DNA of 64,000 nucleotides from assembly GCF_000271845.1 (NCBI RefSeq), contig NZ_JH719395.1, positions 401,011 through 465,010 of the forward strand, in the 5' to 3' direction. This stretch comes from Rhizobium leguminosarum bv. trifolii WSM2297. GTDB taxonomy: Bacteria; Pseudomonadota; Alphaproteobacteria; Rhizobiales; Rhizobiaceae. The notes beneath the pieces are model-generated. The model was not told the origin of the DNA. It worked only from the letters and a program-made list of their open reading frames with translations, and did no database searches. The first letter of the stretch is position 1, and every line of letters begins with the position of its first letter. The position numbers and the translations under genes were made by a program. This document shows, piece after piece, positions 1 to 7,884 of the stretch.

Positions 1-765
1 TACACGATCGATGCCAGCAAGAAGCCGGCGGTGATCACCGATGCCCTCGTCGTCAAGCGTGACGGTGCTCCGGCACAGAAGCTCGACATCGAAGGCATCG
101 CCGCTGCCGCCGACGGCTCCTTCTGGCTCGCCTCGGAAGGCTACAGCGAGCGTCTGGTCCCGCACGCCCTCTACAACGTCAACGCCAAGGGCGACATCAA
201 GGCCGAGATCGCCCTGCCGAAGGAACTCGCCGCCAACGAAATCCGCTACGGCTTCGAAGGCGTGACCATTGTCGGCACCGGCGACGACGCCATGCTCTGG
301 ATGGCAGTCCAGCGCGAGTGGAATGACGACGAGAAGGGCTTCGTCAAGCTCGTCTCCTACAATCCGAAGAAGAAGGAATGGGGTGCGGTGCGCTATCCCC
401 TCGACAAGACGGAAAACGGCTGGGTCGGTCTCTCGGAAATCTCCGCAGAGGGCGACAGCGTCTACATCATCGAGCGCGACAACCTCGTCGGTGATGCCGC
501 CAGGCTGAAGAAGCTCTACAAGGTGGCGATCTCGGAGCTGAAGCCCGCCAAGCTCGGGACCGAACTGCCGGTCGTCAAGAAGACCGAAGCCCACGACTTC
601 CTCGGCGAACTCAAGTCCGCGACCAACGGCTACGTACTCGACAAGCTCGAGGGCTTCACCTTCGACGCATCGGGCAAGCCCTACGCCGTCACCGACAATG
701 ACGGCGTCAGCGACTCCTCCGGCGAGACCCTGTTCTTCCCGGTCGAACTGGATGCTACGAACTGA
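1..765 (+). CDS. Esterase-like activity of phytase family protein (3' part)
   Basis: The reading frame is open from the first base, so the 5' end lies outside the window; about 254 codons are visible. The protein is rich in short beta-strand repeats with aromatic and Asp/Gly turns (IEGIAAAADGSFWLASEG, LEGFTFDASGKPYAVTDND), as in the beta-propeller 'esterase-like activity of phytase' family. These are usually exported proteins that hydrolyse phosphate or carboxyl esters. Asp and Glu residues in these turns could bind calcium as in beta-propeller phytases, but this is inferred from the family. A RIME repeat follows directly. The signal peptide cannot be seen. Confidence 0.7.
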   Translation, partial: YTIDASKKPAVITDALVVKRDGAPAQKLDIEGIAAAADGSFWLASEGYSERLVPHALYNVNAKGDIKAEIALPKELAANEIRYGFEGVTIVGTGDDAMLWMAVQREWNDDEKGFVKLVSYNPKKKEWGAVRYPLDKTENGWVGLSEISAEGDSVYIIERDNLVGDAARLKKLYKVAISELKPAKLGTELPVVKKTEAHDFLGELKSATNGYVLDKLEGFTFDASGKPYAVTDNDGVSDSSGETLFFPVELDATN

Positions 766-772
766 AAGCTGC

Positions 773-938
773 CCCTCACCCTAACCCTCTCCCGTGAAAA
801 CGGGGCGAGGGGACGTGCAAACGCGACGTTGAGATGGGGGAAGCCGGCGCGGCATGTCCCTTCGCCCCGCAGGCGGGGGTCCGAAGGACGGGTCGAGACC
901 GGTGGCTCGACCCCGGTCGGTGGCGGCAGCCGGATGAG
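773..938. repeat. RIME-like intergenic mosaic repeat, copy 1
   Basis: It starts with CCCTCACCCTAACCCTCTCC and holds nested palindromes around CGGGG and CCCCG blocks. It ends with GGCAGCCGGATGAGGGG. The same start and end occur at 29801 and 55570. This copy shares with the 55570 copy an inner block (GGTCCGAAGGACGGGTCGAG) that the 29801 copy lacks. Its position between two genes on opposite strands is typical of rhizobial intergenic mosaic elements. Confidence 0.75.
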
Positions 939-985
939 GGGCCGCTCTAGCCTTGCCGCAGCCCTAACAACAGCGCGCCCGAACT

Positions 986-1972
986 CTACCAGCGCTGATG
1001 CACATGCGGCGCGATCAGCCGGTCGTAGATCTCGCGCGTTGCCGCCATGACGTCGGCCGACAGCGGCGCGAGATCTGCGGCAGCCGCGTTGGCTCTCGCC
1101 TGCTCTCCATTGCGGGCGCCGGGGATGACCACGGTGATGGCTTCGGCCATCAGGATCCAGCGGAGCGCGAAGGCCGCCATCGTGGCGCCTGCGGGCACCA
1201 GCTTGCGCACCTCTTCCACCGCCTGCAGGCCGAGCTCGAAGGGCACGCCGGCAAAGGTCTCGCCGACATCGAAGGCTTCGCCGTTGCGGTTGAAATTGCG
1301 ATGGTCGTCGCTGGCAAAGTGCGTCTCCCGGGTGATCTTGCCGGAGAGAAGGCCGCTTGCCAGTGGCACGCGGGCGATGATCGCCACGTTCCTGCGGCGC
1401 GCTTCCTGGAAAAACAGGTGGTCGGGGCGCTGGCGGAAGATGTTGTAGATGATCTGAATGCTGACGACGCCGGGATATTCGATCGCCTTCAGCCCGTCCT
1501 CGACCTTTTCGACGCTGACGCCGTAGCCCTTGATCTTGCCGGCCTTCTGCAGGGTGTCGAGACTTTCGAAGACCTCGGGCTGGTAAAACACCTCGCGCGG
1601 CGGGCAGTGAAGCTGCACGAGGTCGAGGCTGTCGACGGCAAGGTTTTCAAGGCTGCGGTCGATGAAGCCTTCGAGATTAGGCTTGGTATAACCTTCGGCG
1701 ACATGCGGGTTGAGCCGGCGGCCCGCCTTGGTGGCGACCATCGGGCGTTCGCCGCCGCGCGTCTTCAGCACATCGGCGATGATCTTTTCCGAGCGGCCGT
1801 CGCCGTAGACGTCAGCCGTATCGATGAAGGTCATGCCGGCGTCGAGTGCGGCATTCAGCGCCGCGCGGCCGTCCGCTTCGCTGATATCACCCCATGAGCC
1901 CCCGATCTGCCAGGCGCCGAAGCCGACATTGGTGACGGTGAAGGGCATGCGGCCGAAAGCATGGTGTTTCAT
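986..1972 (-). CDS. Aldo/keto reductase
   Basis: A 328-residue NADPH-dependent oxidoreductase of the aldo/keto reductase TIM-barrel family. Visible motifs are the family start GFGAWQIGGSWG, the catalytic region FIDTADVYGDGRSE with Asp and Tyr, VATKAGRR with the active-site Lys, and DLVQLHCPP with the His of the tetrad. The start at 1972 is preferred over one 30 codons upstream. It has a GGGAG ribosome site about nine bases ahead, and MKHHAFGRMPF begins the conserved domain. The substrate is not predictable. A long hairpin (2051-2086) lies upstream, and the divergent cupin gene follows it. Confidence 0.88.
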   Translation of the reverse strand: MKHHAFGRMPFTVTNVGFGAWQIGGSWGDISEADGRAALNAALDAGMTFIDTADVYGDGRSEKIIADVLKTRGGERPMVATKAGRRLNPHVAEGYTKPNLEGFIDRSLENLAVDSLDLVQLHCPPREVFYQPEVFESLDTLQKAGKIKGYGVSVEKVEDGLKAIEYPGVVSIQIIYNIFRQRPDHLFFQEARRRNVAIIARVPLASGLLSGKITRETHFASDDHRNFNRNGEAFDVGETFAGVPFELGLQAVEEVRKLVPAGATMAAFALRWILMAEAITVVIPGARNGEQARANAAAADLAPLSADVMAATREIYDRLIAPHVHQRW

Positions 1973-2050
1973 GAGAAATTCTCCCAATGCATGTTGCCGG
2001 AAGTGTGCAGCGGTTCCGGGATAACGACATGCGTAAAAACAAAGAACTAG

Positions 2051-2086
2051 AGCGCGTCGCATGAACCAAGTTCAATGCGACGCGCT
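2051..2086. repeat. Palindromic intergenic repeat with AGCGCG arms
   Basis: The arms AGCGCGTCGCAT (2051-2062) and ATGCGACGCGCT (2075-2086) pair perfectly, and inside them GAAC pairs with GTTC around a three-base loop. A related element with arms TAAAGCGCG/CGCGCTTTA sits at 2647-2690, so the two flank the cupin gene. No U-tract follows on either strand, so it reads as a dispersed repeat and not a plain terminator. Confidence 0.6.
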
Positions 2087-2220
2087 TTAGGTGATGAAAG
2101 ATATTGGCCTATCAGCCGGGCGACTATGCGGCAATTGCCGATCCGGCCTTGATTGGTCGCCCCGATGAAATATCGTCAGCTTATAAGGCTTCAACTGCAA
2201 TGGAATGAAAAGGAAAGATC

Positions 2221-2622
2221 ATGGAGATCAAACCCGCCGGCTCCAGCCCCTCGATGAAGCCACCGGCCGACTATTTCACCGGCGCCGTTCGCCAGGATCC
2301 ACTGATGGAGCCGCCGGCGCCGGCCCGGGTGAAGGCAACCTCCGTCACCTTCGAACCCGGCGCCCGCACCGCCTGGCATACGCATCCGCTCGGCCAGACG
2401 CTGATCGTCACCTCGGGCAAGGGCCTCGCCCAGAGTTGGGGTGGGGAGAGCCGCGAGATCCGCGCCGGCGATACCGTCTGGTTTTCGCCGGGCGAAAAAC
2501 ATTGGCACGGCGCCGGCCCCGATACGGCGATGAGCCATATCGCCATCCACGAGGCGCTGGACGGCAGGCATGTCGACTGGATGGAACAGGTCAGCGACGA
2601 GCAATATGCCGGCAAGGCGTAA
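2221..2622 (+). CDS. Cupin domain-containing protein
   Basis: A 133-residue single-domain cupin. The first cupin motif is seen in [17 protein letters not shown] (two His as metal ligands). The second is in [13 protein letters not shown], about residues 83-95, with further His. This layout matches small quercetin-dioxygenase-like cupins, often found next to carboxymuconolactone-decarboxylase-type proteins or oxidoreductases. The start has AAGGAAAG eight bases upstream. It is divergent from the aldo/keto reductase, which may hint at a shared detoxification role, but that is inference. The substrate is unknown. Confidence 0.85.
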   Translation: MEIKPAGSSPSMKPPADYFTGAVRQDPLMEPPAPARVKATSVTFEPGARTAWHTHPLGQTLIVTSGKGLAQSWGGESREIRAGDTVWFSPGEKHWHGAGPDTAMSHIAIHEALDGRHVDWMEQVSDEQYAGKA

Positions 2623-2646
2623 CACCTTGAGGCGCAAACCAAGGCT

Positions 2647-2690
2647 TAAAGCGCGGGCCAAGCAAAGTTGAAGGAACGCGCCGCGCTTTA
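2647..2690. repeat. Palindromic intergenic repeat with AAAGCGCG arms
   Basis: TAAAGCGCG (2647-2655) pairs with CGCGCTTTA (2682-2690). It lies between the convergent cupin and methyltransferase genes and resembles the element at 2051-2086. With the stem between convergent stops it could also act as a weak bidirectional terminator, although the T-run is only three bases. Confidence 0.5.
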
Positions 2691-2696
2691 GGCAAT

Positions 2697-3302
2697 TCAG
2701 AGCCGTTTCAGGCAATAGGAAAAATGCGCGTGTGATTCGACCGTCAGGAATTCGAATTGCCAGCCGTAATCCTTGCAGAACTTGGTGACCGCCTCGACGA
2801 CGCCATAGACGATCGGCTTGACCGTATTGCCGGTGCAGAAATCATGCCCGGCAATGCGCCCCGTCCGCTTCACCTTTTTTTCGCAGAGCAGCAGCTCCTG
2901 CCAGGTGAGCTCGAAGGAATGATCGGTGTCGATATAGGCCCAGTCGAGGAAATCGTCTTCGAATTCGGCCAGCTTGTCGAGCGAGGTGCCTTGCATCAGA
3001 TGCAGCCGGCCGGCTTCGATCTCGGCCGCAAATTTCGTATGGATCGAATCAAGTCCGGAGCTGTAGCGATCCATCGACCAGGGATCGATGAGGTAGAGCT
3101 GCGCCGGGCGATTCTTTTCCAAAATCTCCGCCGTATATTCGCCGAAGGCCGCGCCGACCTCGACGCCGATGCCGCCATTCGGGATGCGATAGAGCAGCTC
3201 GCCGCGATCCGGCAGCAGGCGGGCGTTTTCCATATGATGGGCGCTGAGCGGAGTGCGCGGCATGCTCGCCCGGAGCGCCTGCCTGTCTTCACGTGTCTTC
3301 AT
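2697..3302 (-). CDS. Class I SAM-dependent methyltransferase
   Basis: A 201-residue protein with a Rossmann-type methyltransferase core. The SAM-binding motif I is GIGVEVGAAFGEYTAEIL, near residues 44-61. It is followed by an acidic strand end (LYLIDPWSMDRY) and FLDWAYIDTDHSFE, which resembles the methyltransferase_24 class acting on small molecules or sugars. The start at 3302 (MKTREDRQ) is chosen because upstream codons lack family-like sequence; its ribosome site is weak. The substrate cannot be deduced. It converges on the cupin gene and is divergent from the hypothetical gene at 3466. Confidence 0.75.
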   Translation of the reverse strand: MKTREDRQALRASMPRTPLSAHHMENARLLPDRGELLYRIPNGGIGVEVGAAFGEYTAEILEKNRPAQLYLIDPWSMDRYSSGLDSIHTKFAAEIEAGRLHLMQGTSLDKLAEFEDDFLDWAYIDTDHSFELTWQELLLCEKKVKRTGRIAGHDFCTGNTVKPIVYGVVEAVTKFCKDYGWQFEFLTVESHAHFSYCLKRL

Positions 3303-3465
3303 CTCTAATCTCGGGATTGCGGGCGACTGACGGCCCTGATGCGATATGACGGGAACGTAGGAGCAGCAGCCGCCGATGACAACCACATGACGGGAATTTG
3401 CTTCTTTCGAACAAATCGCTAAGTTTCACCTGTGGACTGACGAGAGCCCCGGGAGGAGCGATTTC

Positions 3466-3819
3466 ATGAGACGCATGTGGCCTGAAGAATTCAACGCCAT
3501 CATCAACGGAGCCGAGGAGGTGACGTTGGAAACACCCGCCGAGGCCGGCGAAGCGCCGCTGCACCGTAAGGCGCTGAAGGCCCGCATCAGCATGGCAGAT
3601 TACGAGCGGATCTGGCCGCTCGCCGAGATGCGCTTCCGGCTTGGCGAAAAAGATGGCAAGGCCATCACCCTGATCACCACCAATCCGCATTACCACCCCT
3701 GGCACCCGAAGGACGGCGGCAGCGTCGATTCCGTGTCCGACAGCGGCCGTCATTACAAGACGGATTATCTCATCGTGCACTTCCTGCTCGACGACGTGAA
3801 GGAAACGTCTCCCGCCTGA
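3466..3819 (+). CDS. Conserved hypothetical protein
   Basis: A 117-residue soluble protein that I do not recognise. It has an excellent ribosome site (GGGAGGAG, seven bases before ATG) and codon use like its neighbours. The C-terminal half is rich in His and aromatic residues (TNPHYHPWHPKDGG) and ends with a hydrophobic strand (YLIVHFLLDD). There is no signal peptide or membrane segment. The His cluster might bind metal, which is speculation. It stands alone between a divergent methyltransferase and the glutathione peroxidase. Confidence 0.7.
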   Translation: MRRMWPEEFNAIINGAEEVTLETPAEAGEAPLHRKALKARISMADYERIWPLAEMRFRLGEKDGKAITLITTNPHYHPWHPKDGGSVDSVSDSGRHYKTDYLIVHFLLDDVKETSPA

Positions 3820-3951
3820 TGGGCGAAGGCCGGTGCCTGCCGCAAGGCAGTCCCCGGCCTCTTCTAACGCCGAATTGTTTCCGACGCTGATGACTACGGC
3901 GGTGATATCGTTAAGTTTGGCGATTATGTTCCCATGAAGTTGGAGGTTCCC

Positions 3952-4500
3952 GTGACGGCGAACGTGCTGGATATTCCTGTGAAAACAGTGGACGGTCGTG
4001 AAACCACACTCAACGACTACAAGGGCAGGGTGGTCCTGATCGTCAACGTCGCCTCGAAATGCGGGCTGACGCCGCAATATGAGGGGCTGGAAAAGCTGTA
4101 TGGCGAAAAGCGCGAGCGTGGCTTCGTCATCGCTGCTTTCCCCGCCAACGACTTCAAAGGCCAGGAGCCCGGTACCGACGCAGAGATCCTCGATTTCTGC
4201 ACCAGCACCTACGACGTCACTTTCCCGATCTTCTCGAAGATCTCGGTGAAGGGCGAAGCCCAGCACCCGCTTTATCGGCAACTGACCACATCGGGCGTGG
4301 CGACAACGGGCGATGGCCCGATGCGCGAACGCCTGAAATCCCACGGCATATCGGGCGGCGACGAGGACGAGGTCCTCTGGAACTTCGAAAAATTCCTGAT
4401 CGGCCGCGACGGCAAAGTCGCCGCCCGCTTCGCGCCTGACGTGACGGCGGATGATTCGCGGCTGGTTTCGGCAGTGGATAAGGAACTGGCGAAGGGATGA
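3952..4500 (+). CDS. Glutathione peroxidase family protein
   Basis: A 182-residue thioredoxin-fold peroxidase that reduces hydroperoxides. It has the active-site loop NVASKCGLTPQY with the peroxidatic Cys37 (Cys form, not selenocysteine). The conserved FPANDFKGQEPG and WNFEKFLIGRDG carry the Gln, Trp and Asn of the catalytic tetrad. I chose GTG at 3952 because GGAGG sits five bases upstream. An in-frame ATG at 3934 would add six residues but has no ribosome site of its own. Many bacterial members use thioredoxin instead of glutathione. Its stop codon abuts a direct repeat of the tRNA-Val end. Confidence 0.9.
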   Translation: MTANVLDIPVKTVDGRETTLNDYKGRVVLIVNVASKCGLTPQYEGLEKLYGEKRERGFVIAAFPANDFKGQEPGTDAEILDFCTSTYDVTFPIFSKISVKGEAQHPLYRQLTTSGVATTGDGPMRERLKSHGISGGDEDEVLWNFEKFLIGRDGKVAARFAPDVTADDSRLVSAVDKELAKG

Positions 4501-4514
4501 ATGGTGGGCGATGA
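4500..4514. repeat. Distal copy of tRNA-Val 3' end (att-like repeat)
   Basis: AATGGTGGGCGATGA here is identical over 15 bases to 5277-5291, which forms the 3' acceptor end, including the CCA, of tRNA-Val on the minus strand. Such a copy downstream of a tRNA gene is the usual footprint of site-specific integration. No integrase gene remains between the two copies. Confidence 0.6.
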
Positions 4515-4799
4515 ACCCTGGCTGTTTCGAATTCAGAACGCCACTTCCGAATCCCGAAATTCCCCGCTTCGGGAATCCGAAATTCGCCGCACTTTGCGAG
4601 CGATCGACAGACAAAAACATGCAATGATTTCAATCTCGCAACCAATTTCGGGATACCGAAGGGCTATATAGAGTCTGGTGGGGAGTATCCCAGCCAAGGC
4701 ATTTGGCCATGGTAAGAGCCGGCCGCAGTCACATAGCCATGAATACCTTCGGGTACCTACGCGTCTTGAGGACAATGATTCGCAAAGGCTGAGCAGATT
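4515..4799. other. Non-coding left part of the tRNA-Val-bounded segment
   Basis: I see no credible gene here. The stretch is visibly more AT-rich than its surroundings. It carries two near-direct repeats, GAATCCCGAAATTC and GAATCCGAAATTC (about 4549-4584), with CCCGAA and TTCGGG able to pair between them. A related TTTCGGGATACCGAAG lies near 4648. These could be protein-binding sites or decayed repeats. Nothing identifies them. Confidence 0.4.
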
Positions 4800-5012
4800 T
4801 CAGATCCCAAGCACGGTCACCAGCGGCGGCGTAAAGTCCTTGAAGCCCAATCTCGGCCAGTCGCACCTGTTGTCGAATCGCGTCTTTGGTACATGGCGCT
4901 GGCATTTCGGGTTCGTCTTGAAGGCGTATCCGGGCAAGCTGACATAGATGGCACTTGGCGTGCAAAGGGCAATCGCGATGCATAACGTCAATGCGGAGCT
5001 GAGAATCCTCAT
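4800..5012 (-). CDS. Small putative exported protein
   Basis: A 70-residue reading frame whose start has GGAG seven bases upstream. The N-terminus MRILSSALTLCIAIALCTPSA looks like a signal peptide: one Arg, a hydrophobic core, and small residues before a cleavage site. The mature part of about 45 residues has two Cys (PKCQRH, NRCDWP) and basic and aromatic residues, suggesting a small secreted or periplasmic protein. I do not recognise the family. It is the only plausible gene in the segment between the tRNA-Val repeats. A longer frame from 5075 exists, but it puts basic sequence before the signal. Confidence 0.4.
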   Translation of the reverse strand: MRILSSALTLCIAIALCTPSAIYVSLPGYAFKTNPKCQRHVPKTRFDNRCDWPRLGFKDFTPPLVTVLGI

Positions 5013-5276
5013 GGCACATCTCCAGGCCTCGTAGGCCTTCAAGCGCGAGACTTTCCGGGCGACGAATACTCCCACTTTTGCCAGGCTCCATCCATTCGCC
5101 CAATAGGAGGTGGCACGGAGGCCGGAGTAGTCCGTTTTGGTGGAGTGATGGCTTTCAGGCGGCGTGCCGCATTGGACGTGCTGGGCGCATCAGATCAAGC
5201 CAAGTCTGTGACGAAGCGATGCAGCGTTTACCTGCGAGGCCTCGGCATCATTTAGTCATCTGACATTTTAAGGAAA

Positions 5277-5291
5277 AATGGTGGGCGATGA
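5277..5291. repeat. tRNA-Val 3' end copy (att-like repeat)
   Basis: This 15-base sequence covers the discriminator, CCA and 3' acceptor strand of tRNA-Val. It is repeated exactly at 4500-4514, 777 bases downstream of the tRNA's 3' end. The tRNA gene itself is intact, as expected if integration restored it. Confidence 0.6.
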
Positions 5292-5354
5292 GAGACTCGA
5301 ACTCCCGACATCCTCGGTGTAAACGAGGCGCTCTACCAACTGAGCTAATCGCCC
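5279..5354 (-). tRNA. tRNA-Val (anticodon TAC)
   Basis: The minus strand folds into a 76-base cloverleaf with acceptor GGGCGAT/ATCGCCC and encoded 3' ACCA. The D arm is GCTCAGTTGGTAGAGC. The anticodon stem CCTCG/CGAGG has loop TTTACAC and so anticodon TAC, reading GUA codons. The T arm contains GTTCGAG. A 15-base copy of its 3' end lies at 4500-4514. Confidence 0.95.
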
Positions 5355-5673
5355 ATCGCTAACAAAGCCGGATCGGCCTGCCGCGTTGGTGGCCGTGATC
5401 TATGCGGATCGCGGCAAAACCGCAAGAGTGTTTGTGAAGATTTTTTGATTTTTTTGGCGGCGATCCTGTCGCTTGCCGCGTCGGTCGGCAGCGGCAGGGC
5501 TGTGGATAAAGGGGAGGGGGAGGGAGGCAGGCCGATCGGTTTCGACAGTGCGACCGTCTCCGATGAAGGGTCAGTGCCGCCTCGGGAAACGGAATTGCCG
5601 GCTTTTCATTCTTCCCGCACCGGCCTTGCCGAAACAATTCAAACGACTGTCATGGTTTTGTCTCCAAACCTGC
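5355..5673. other. Intergenic region between tRNA-Val and tRNA-Asp
   Basis: No supported gene is seen. The region upstream of tRNA-Val (near 5430-5455) is T-rich on the plus strand and probably carries the tRNA-Val promoter on the minus strand. The short plus-strand reading frames here have no ribosome site and no recognisable protein sequence. Confidence 0.4.
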
Positions 5674-5702
5674 TTGACACTAAAAGACGAACCCCGTAGT
5701 TA
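5674..5702 (+). promoter_or_regulatory. Sigma-70-type promoter of tRNA-Asp genes
   Basis: A perfect -35 box TTGACA (5674-5679) is followed after exactly 17 bases by TAGTTA (5697-5702) as the -10 box. Transcription would start near 5709, about 60 bases before the first tRNA-Asp, and would cover both tRNA-Asp copies. Confidence 0.65.
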
Positions 5703-5770
5703 GCCGCTCATCGAAGCGGGCAGCCGTTTCGGTGAGGGTGCGAAGGCATCCGGACTGCTTGAAATGAATT

Positions 5771-5847
5771 GCGGGTGTAGCTCAGTTGGTTAGAGTGCCG
5801 GCCTGTCACGCCGGAGGTCGCGGGTTCGAGCCCCGTCACTCGCGCCA
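5771..5847 (+). tRNA. tRNA-Asp (anticodon GTC), copy 1
   Basis: A 77-base cloverleaf with acceptor GCGGGTG paired to CACTCGC, D arm GCTCAGTTGGTTAGAG, anticodon stem GCCGG/CCGGA with loop CTGTCAC (anticodon GTC), T arm GGGTTCGAGCCCC, and encoded CCA. The second copy at 5932 differs by one base in the D loop. Confidence 0.96.
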
Positions 5848-5931
5848 TTTCAAGTCTTGTAAAACGCAAATACGATTTGTCGTTTTGTCCGGTTTCTTCA
5901 TCCTCGCGGCCGCAAATGGCCGGTCTTATGC

Positions 5932-6008
5932 GCGGGTGTAGCTCAGTCGGTTAGAGTGCCGGCCTGTCACGCCGGAGGTCGCGGGTTCGAGCCCCGTCAC
6001 TCGCGCCA
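5932..6008 (+). tRNA. tRNA-Asp (anticodon GTC), copy 2
   Basis: Identical to the copy at 5771 except for C in place of T in the D loop (AGTCGG versus AGTTGG). The CCA end is encoded. The 84-base spacer between the copies has no clear promoter, so the pair is probably one transcript cut by tRNA-processing enzymes. No strong terminator is seen before nuoA. Confidence 0.96.
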
Positions 6009-6255
6009 TTTTCTTCCGAGAGCCATGCAGTTTTCAGTGGTCAGGCATGCAGCTTGAAGCGGCTTGGGCGGATTTGTCGCGACATCGTTGCATCTGCTTG
6101 ATAATGTCCGCGCGCGACGCGTCGAATTGCCTCTGTAAATCTCTTGCGCCGGGGCTTCGGCTGCGCTAACCACGGCTTGTTGCAACGCACGTTCGCTTGC
6201 CGGGCATTTGCCCAAATGCGCCGCCTGGCGCCTCCGGCAAGCAGGGATGAACATG

Positions 6256-6621
6256 ATGACTGAACTGCTCAGTTCCTATATTCCGATCGCTATCTTCATC
6301 GCTATTGCGCTCGTTATCGGCCTAGCGCTGCTCATTGCGCCGTTCGCCGTCGCTTTCAAAGCGCCCGATTCGGAAAAGCTTTCGGCTTACGAATGCGGCT
6401 TCAATGCTTTCGATGACGCCCGCATGAAGTTCGACATCCGCTTCTACCTCGTGTCGATCCTCTTCATCATCTTCGACCTCGAAGTCGCCTTCCTCTTCCC
6501 CTGGGCCGTTTCCTTCGGCGCCATCGGCTGGTTCGGCTTCTGGTCCATGATGGTCTTCCTCTTCGTGCTGACCATCGGCTTTATCTATGAATGGAAAAAG
6601 GGAGCCCTGGAATGGGAGTAG
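6256..6621 (+). CDS. nuoA: NADH-quinone oxidoreductase subunit A
   Basis: A 121-residue membrane subunit of NDH-1 with three predicted helices. The conserved loop [21 protein letters not shown] (partly quoted) carries the family Cys and acidic residues next to the quinone channel. Three in-frame ATGs lie at 6247, 6253 and 6256. [10 protein letters not shown] at 6256 matches the usual rhizobial N-terminus and has AGGGA upstream. It opens the 14-gene complex I operon. Its last codons overlap the likely nuoB start, which implies translational coupling. The promoter must lie in 6009-6255, but I could not fix a convincing -35/-10 pair. Confidence 0.96.
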   Translation: MTELLSSYIPIAIFIAIALVIGLALLIAPFAVAFKAPDSEKLSAYECGFNAFDDARMKFDIRFYLVSILFIIFDLEVAFLFPWAVSFGAIGWFGFWSMMVFLFVLTIGFIYEWKKGALEWE

Positions 6622-7196
6622 CCCCTGTGAGCAATCAGCCGCTCGTCGCCCAGCAGCCGAAGGGGATCATCGATCCCTCCACAGGCAAGCCGATCGGCAG
6701 CAATGACGCGTTTTTCGGCGAGATCAACAATGAGCTCGCCGACAAGGGTTTCCTTGTCACCTCGACCGACGAACTGATCAACTGGGCCCGTACCGGCTCG
6801 CTGATGTGGATGACCTTCGGCCTGGCCTGCTGCGCCGTCGAAATGATGCAGCTGTCGATGCCGCGCTACGACGTCGAGCGCTTCGGCTTTGCGCCGCGCG
6901 CCTCGCCGCGCCAATCCGACGTCATGATCGTCGCCGGCACGCTGACCAACAAGATGGCGCCGGCGCTGCGCAAGGTCTACGACCAGATGCCCGAGCCGCG
7001 CTACGTCATCTCGATGGGCTCCTGCGCCAATGGCGGCGGCTACTATCACTATTCCTATTCGGTGGTGCGCGGCTGCGACCGCATCGTGCCGATCGACATC
7101 TACGTGCCGGGCTGTCCCCCCACGGCAGAGGCACTGCTCTACGGCGTGCTTCTGCTGCAGAAGAAGATCCGGCGCACCGGCACGATCGAACGCTAA
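6612..7196 (+). CDS. nuoB: NADH-quinone oxidoreductase subunit B
   Basis: A 194-residue peripheral-arm subunit that holds the terminal iron-sulfur cluster N2, the direct electron donor to quinone. All four ligands are visible: the tandem Cys73-Cys74 ([11 protein letters not shown]), Cys138 (GSCANGGG) and Cys168 (VPGCPPTAE). The chosen ATG at 6612 overlaps the end of nuoA and has GGAG upstream. A GTG at 6627, also behind GGGAG, is an alternative that would drop five residues. Confidence 0.96.
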   Translation: MGVAPVSNQPLVAQQPKGIIDPSTGKPIGSNDAFFGEINNELADKGFLVTSTDELINWARTGSLMWMTFGLACCAVEMMQLSMPRYDVERFGFAPRASPRQSDVMIVAGTLTNKMAPALRKVYDQMPEPRYVISMGSCANGGGYYHYSYSVVRGCDRIVPIDIYVPGCPPTAEALLYGVLLLQKKIRRTGTIER

Positions 7197-7214
7197 GGGT
7201 TAAGGACAAGGCAT

Positions 7215-7817
7215 ATGAGTGAAGCCCTGACTGAGCTTGCGTCCTACCTTGGCGAAGCGCGCGGCAATCTGATCGCCGCATCGCAGATGAAGTATGGCGA
7301 GCTGACGCTGACGGCGACGGGTGAAAACCTGATCGCGCTTTTGACCTTCCTGCGCGACGACGCCAAATGCGGTTTCGTCAACCTGATCGATATTTGCGGC
7401 GTCGACTGGCCGCAGCGCGAGCTGCGTTTCGATGTCGTCTATCACCTGCTGTCGCCGAAGCAGAACCTGCGCATCCGGGTCAAGGTCGCAACCGACGAGG
7501 ATACGCCGGTGCCGTCGGCCTGCGCCGTTCATCCCGGCGCCGACTGGTTCGAGCGCGAGACCTGGGACATGTACGGCGTGCTCTTCACCGGCCATCCGGA
7601 TCTGCGCCGCATCCTCACCGACTACGGCTTCGAAGGCCACCCGCTGCGCAAGGACTTCCCGACGACAGGGTTCGTCGAGGTCCGCTACGACGATGCAGCC
7701 AAGCGCGTGGTCTACGAGCCGGTCGAGTTGAAGCAGGAATTCCGCAACTTCGACTTCATGTCGCCTTGGGAGGGCACCGAATATGTGCTGCCGGGCGATG
7801 AGAAGGCGAAGCAGTAG
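7215..7817 (+). CDS. nuoC: NADH-quinone oxidoreductase subunit C
   Basis: A 200-residue peripheral subunit of the 30-kDa family, which packs against NuoD. The family signature [20 protein letters not shown] and the following GHPLRKDFP are present. NuoC is separate from NuoD here, unlike the fused NuoCD of Escherichia coli; this is usual in alphaproteobacteria. The ribosome site is AAGGACAAGGC just upstream. The 67-base gap to nuoD holds short repeats of TATTGCC and a CTATTGC/GCAATAG inverted pair. Confidence 0.96.
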   Translation: MSEALTELASYLGEARGNLIAASQMKYGELTLTATGENLIALLTFLRDDAKCGFVNLIDICGVDWPQRELRFDVVYHLLSPKQNLRIRVKVATDEDTPVPSACAVHPGADWFERETWDMYGVLFTGHPDLRRILTDYGFEGHPLRKDFPTTGFVEVRYDDAAKRVVYEPVELKQEFRNFDFMSPWEGTEYVLPGDEKAKQ

Positions 7818-7884
7818 GATCTGAAGAATACACTATTGCCTATTGCCCACTGGCTAATGCCTGCAATAGCGGAGCGCCTTGCAA

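Noticed and set aside
4678..4947. 89-codon plus-strand frame in the tRNA-Val-bounded segment
   Set aside because: It is opposite the better supported small exported gene and has no ribosome site.
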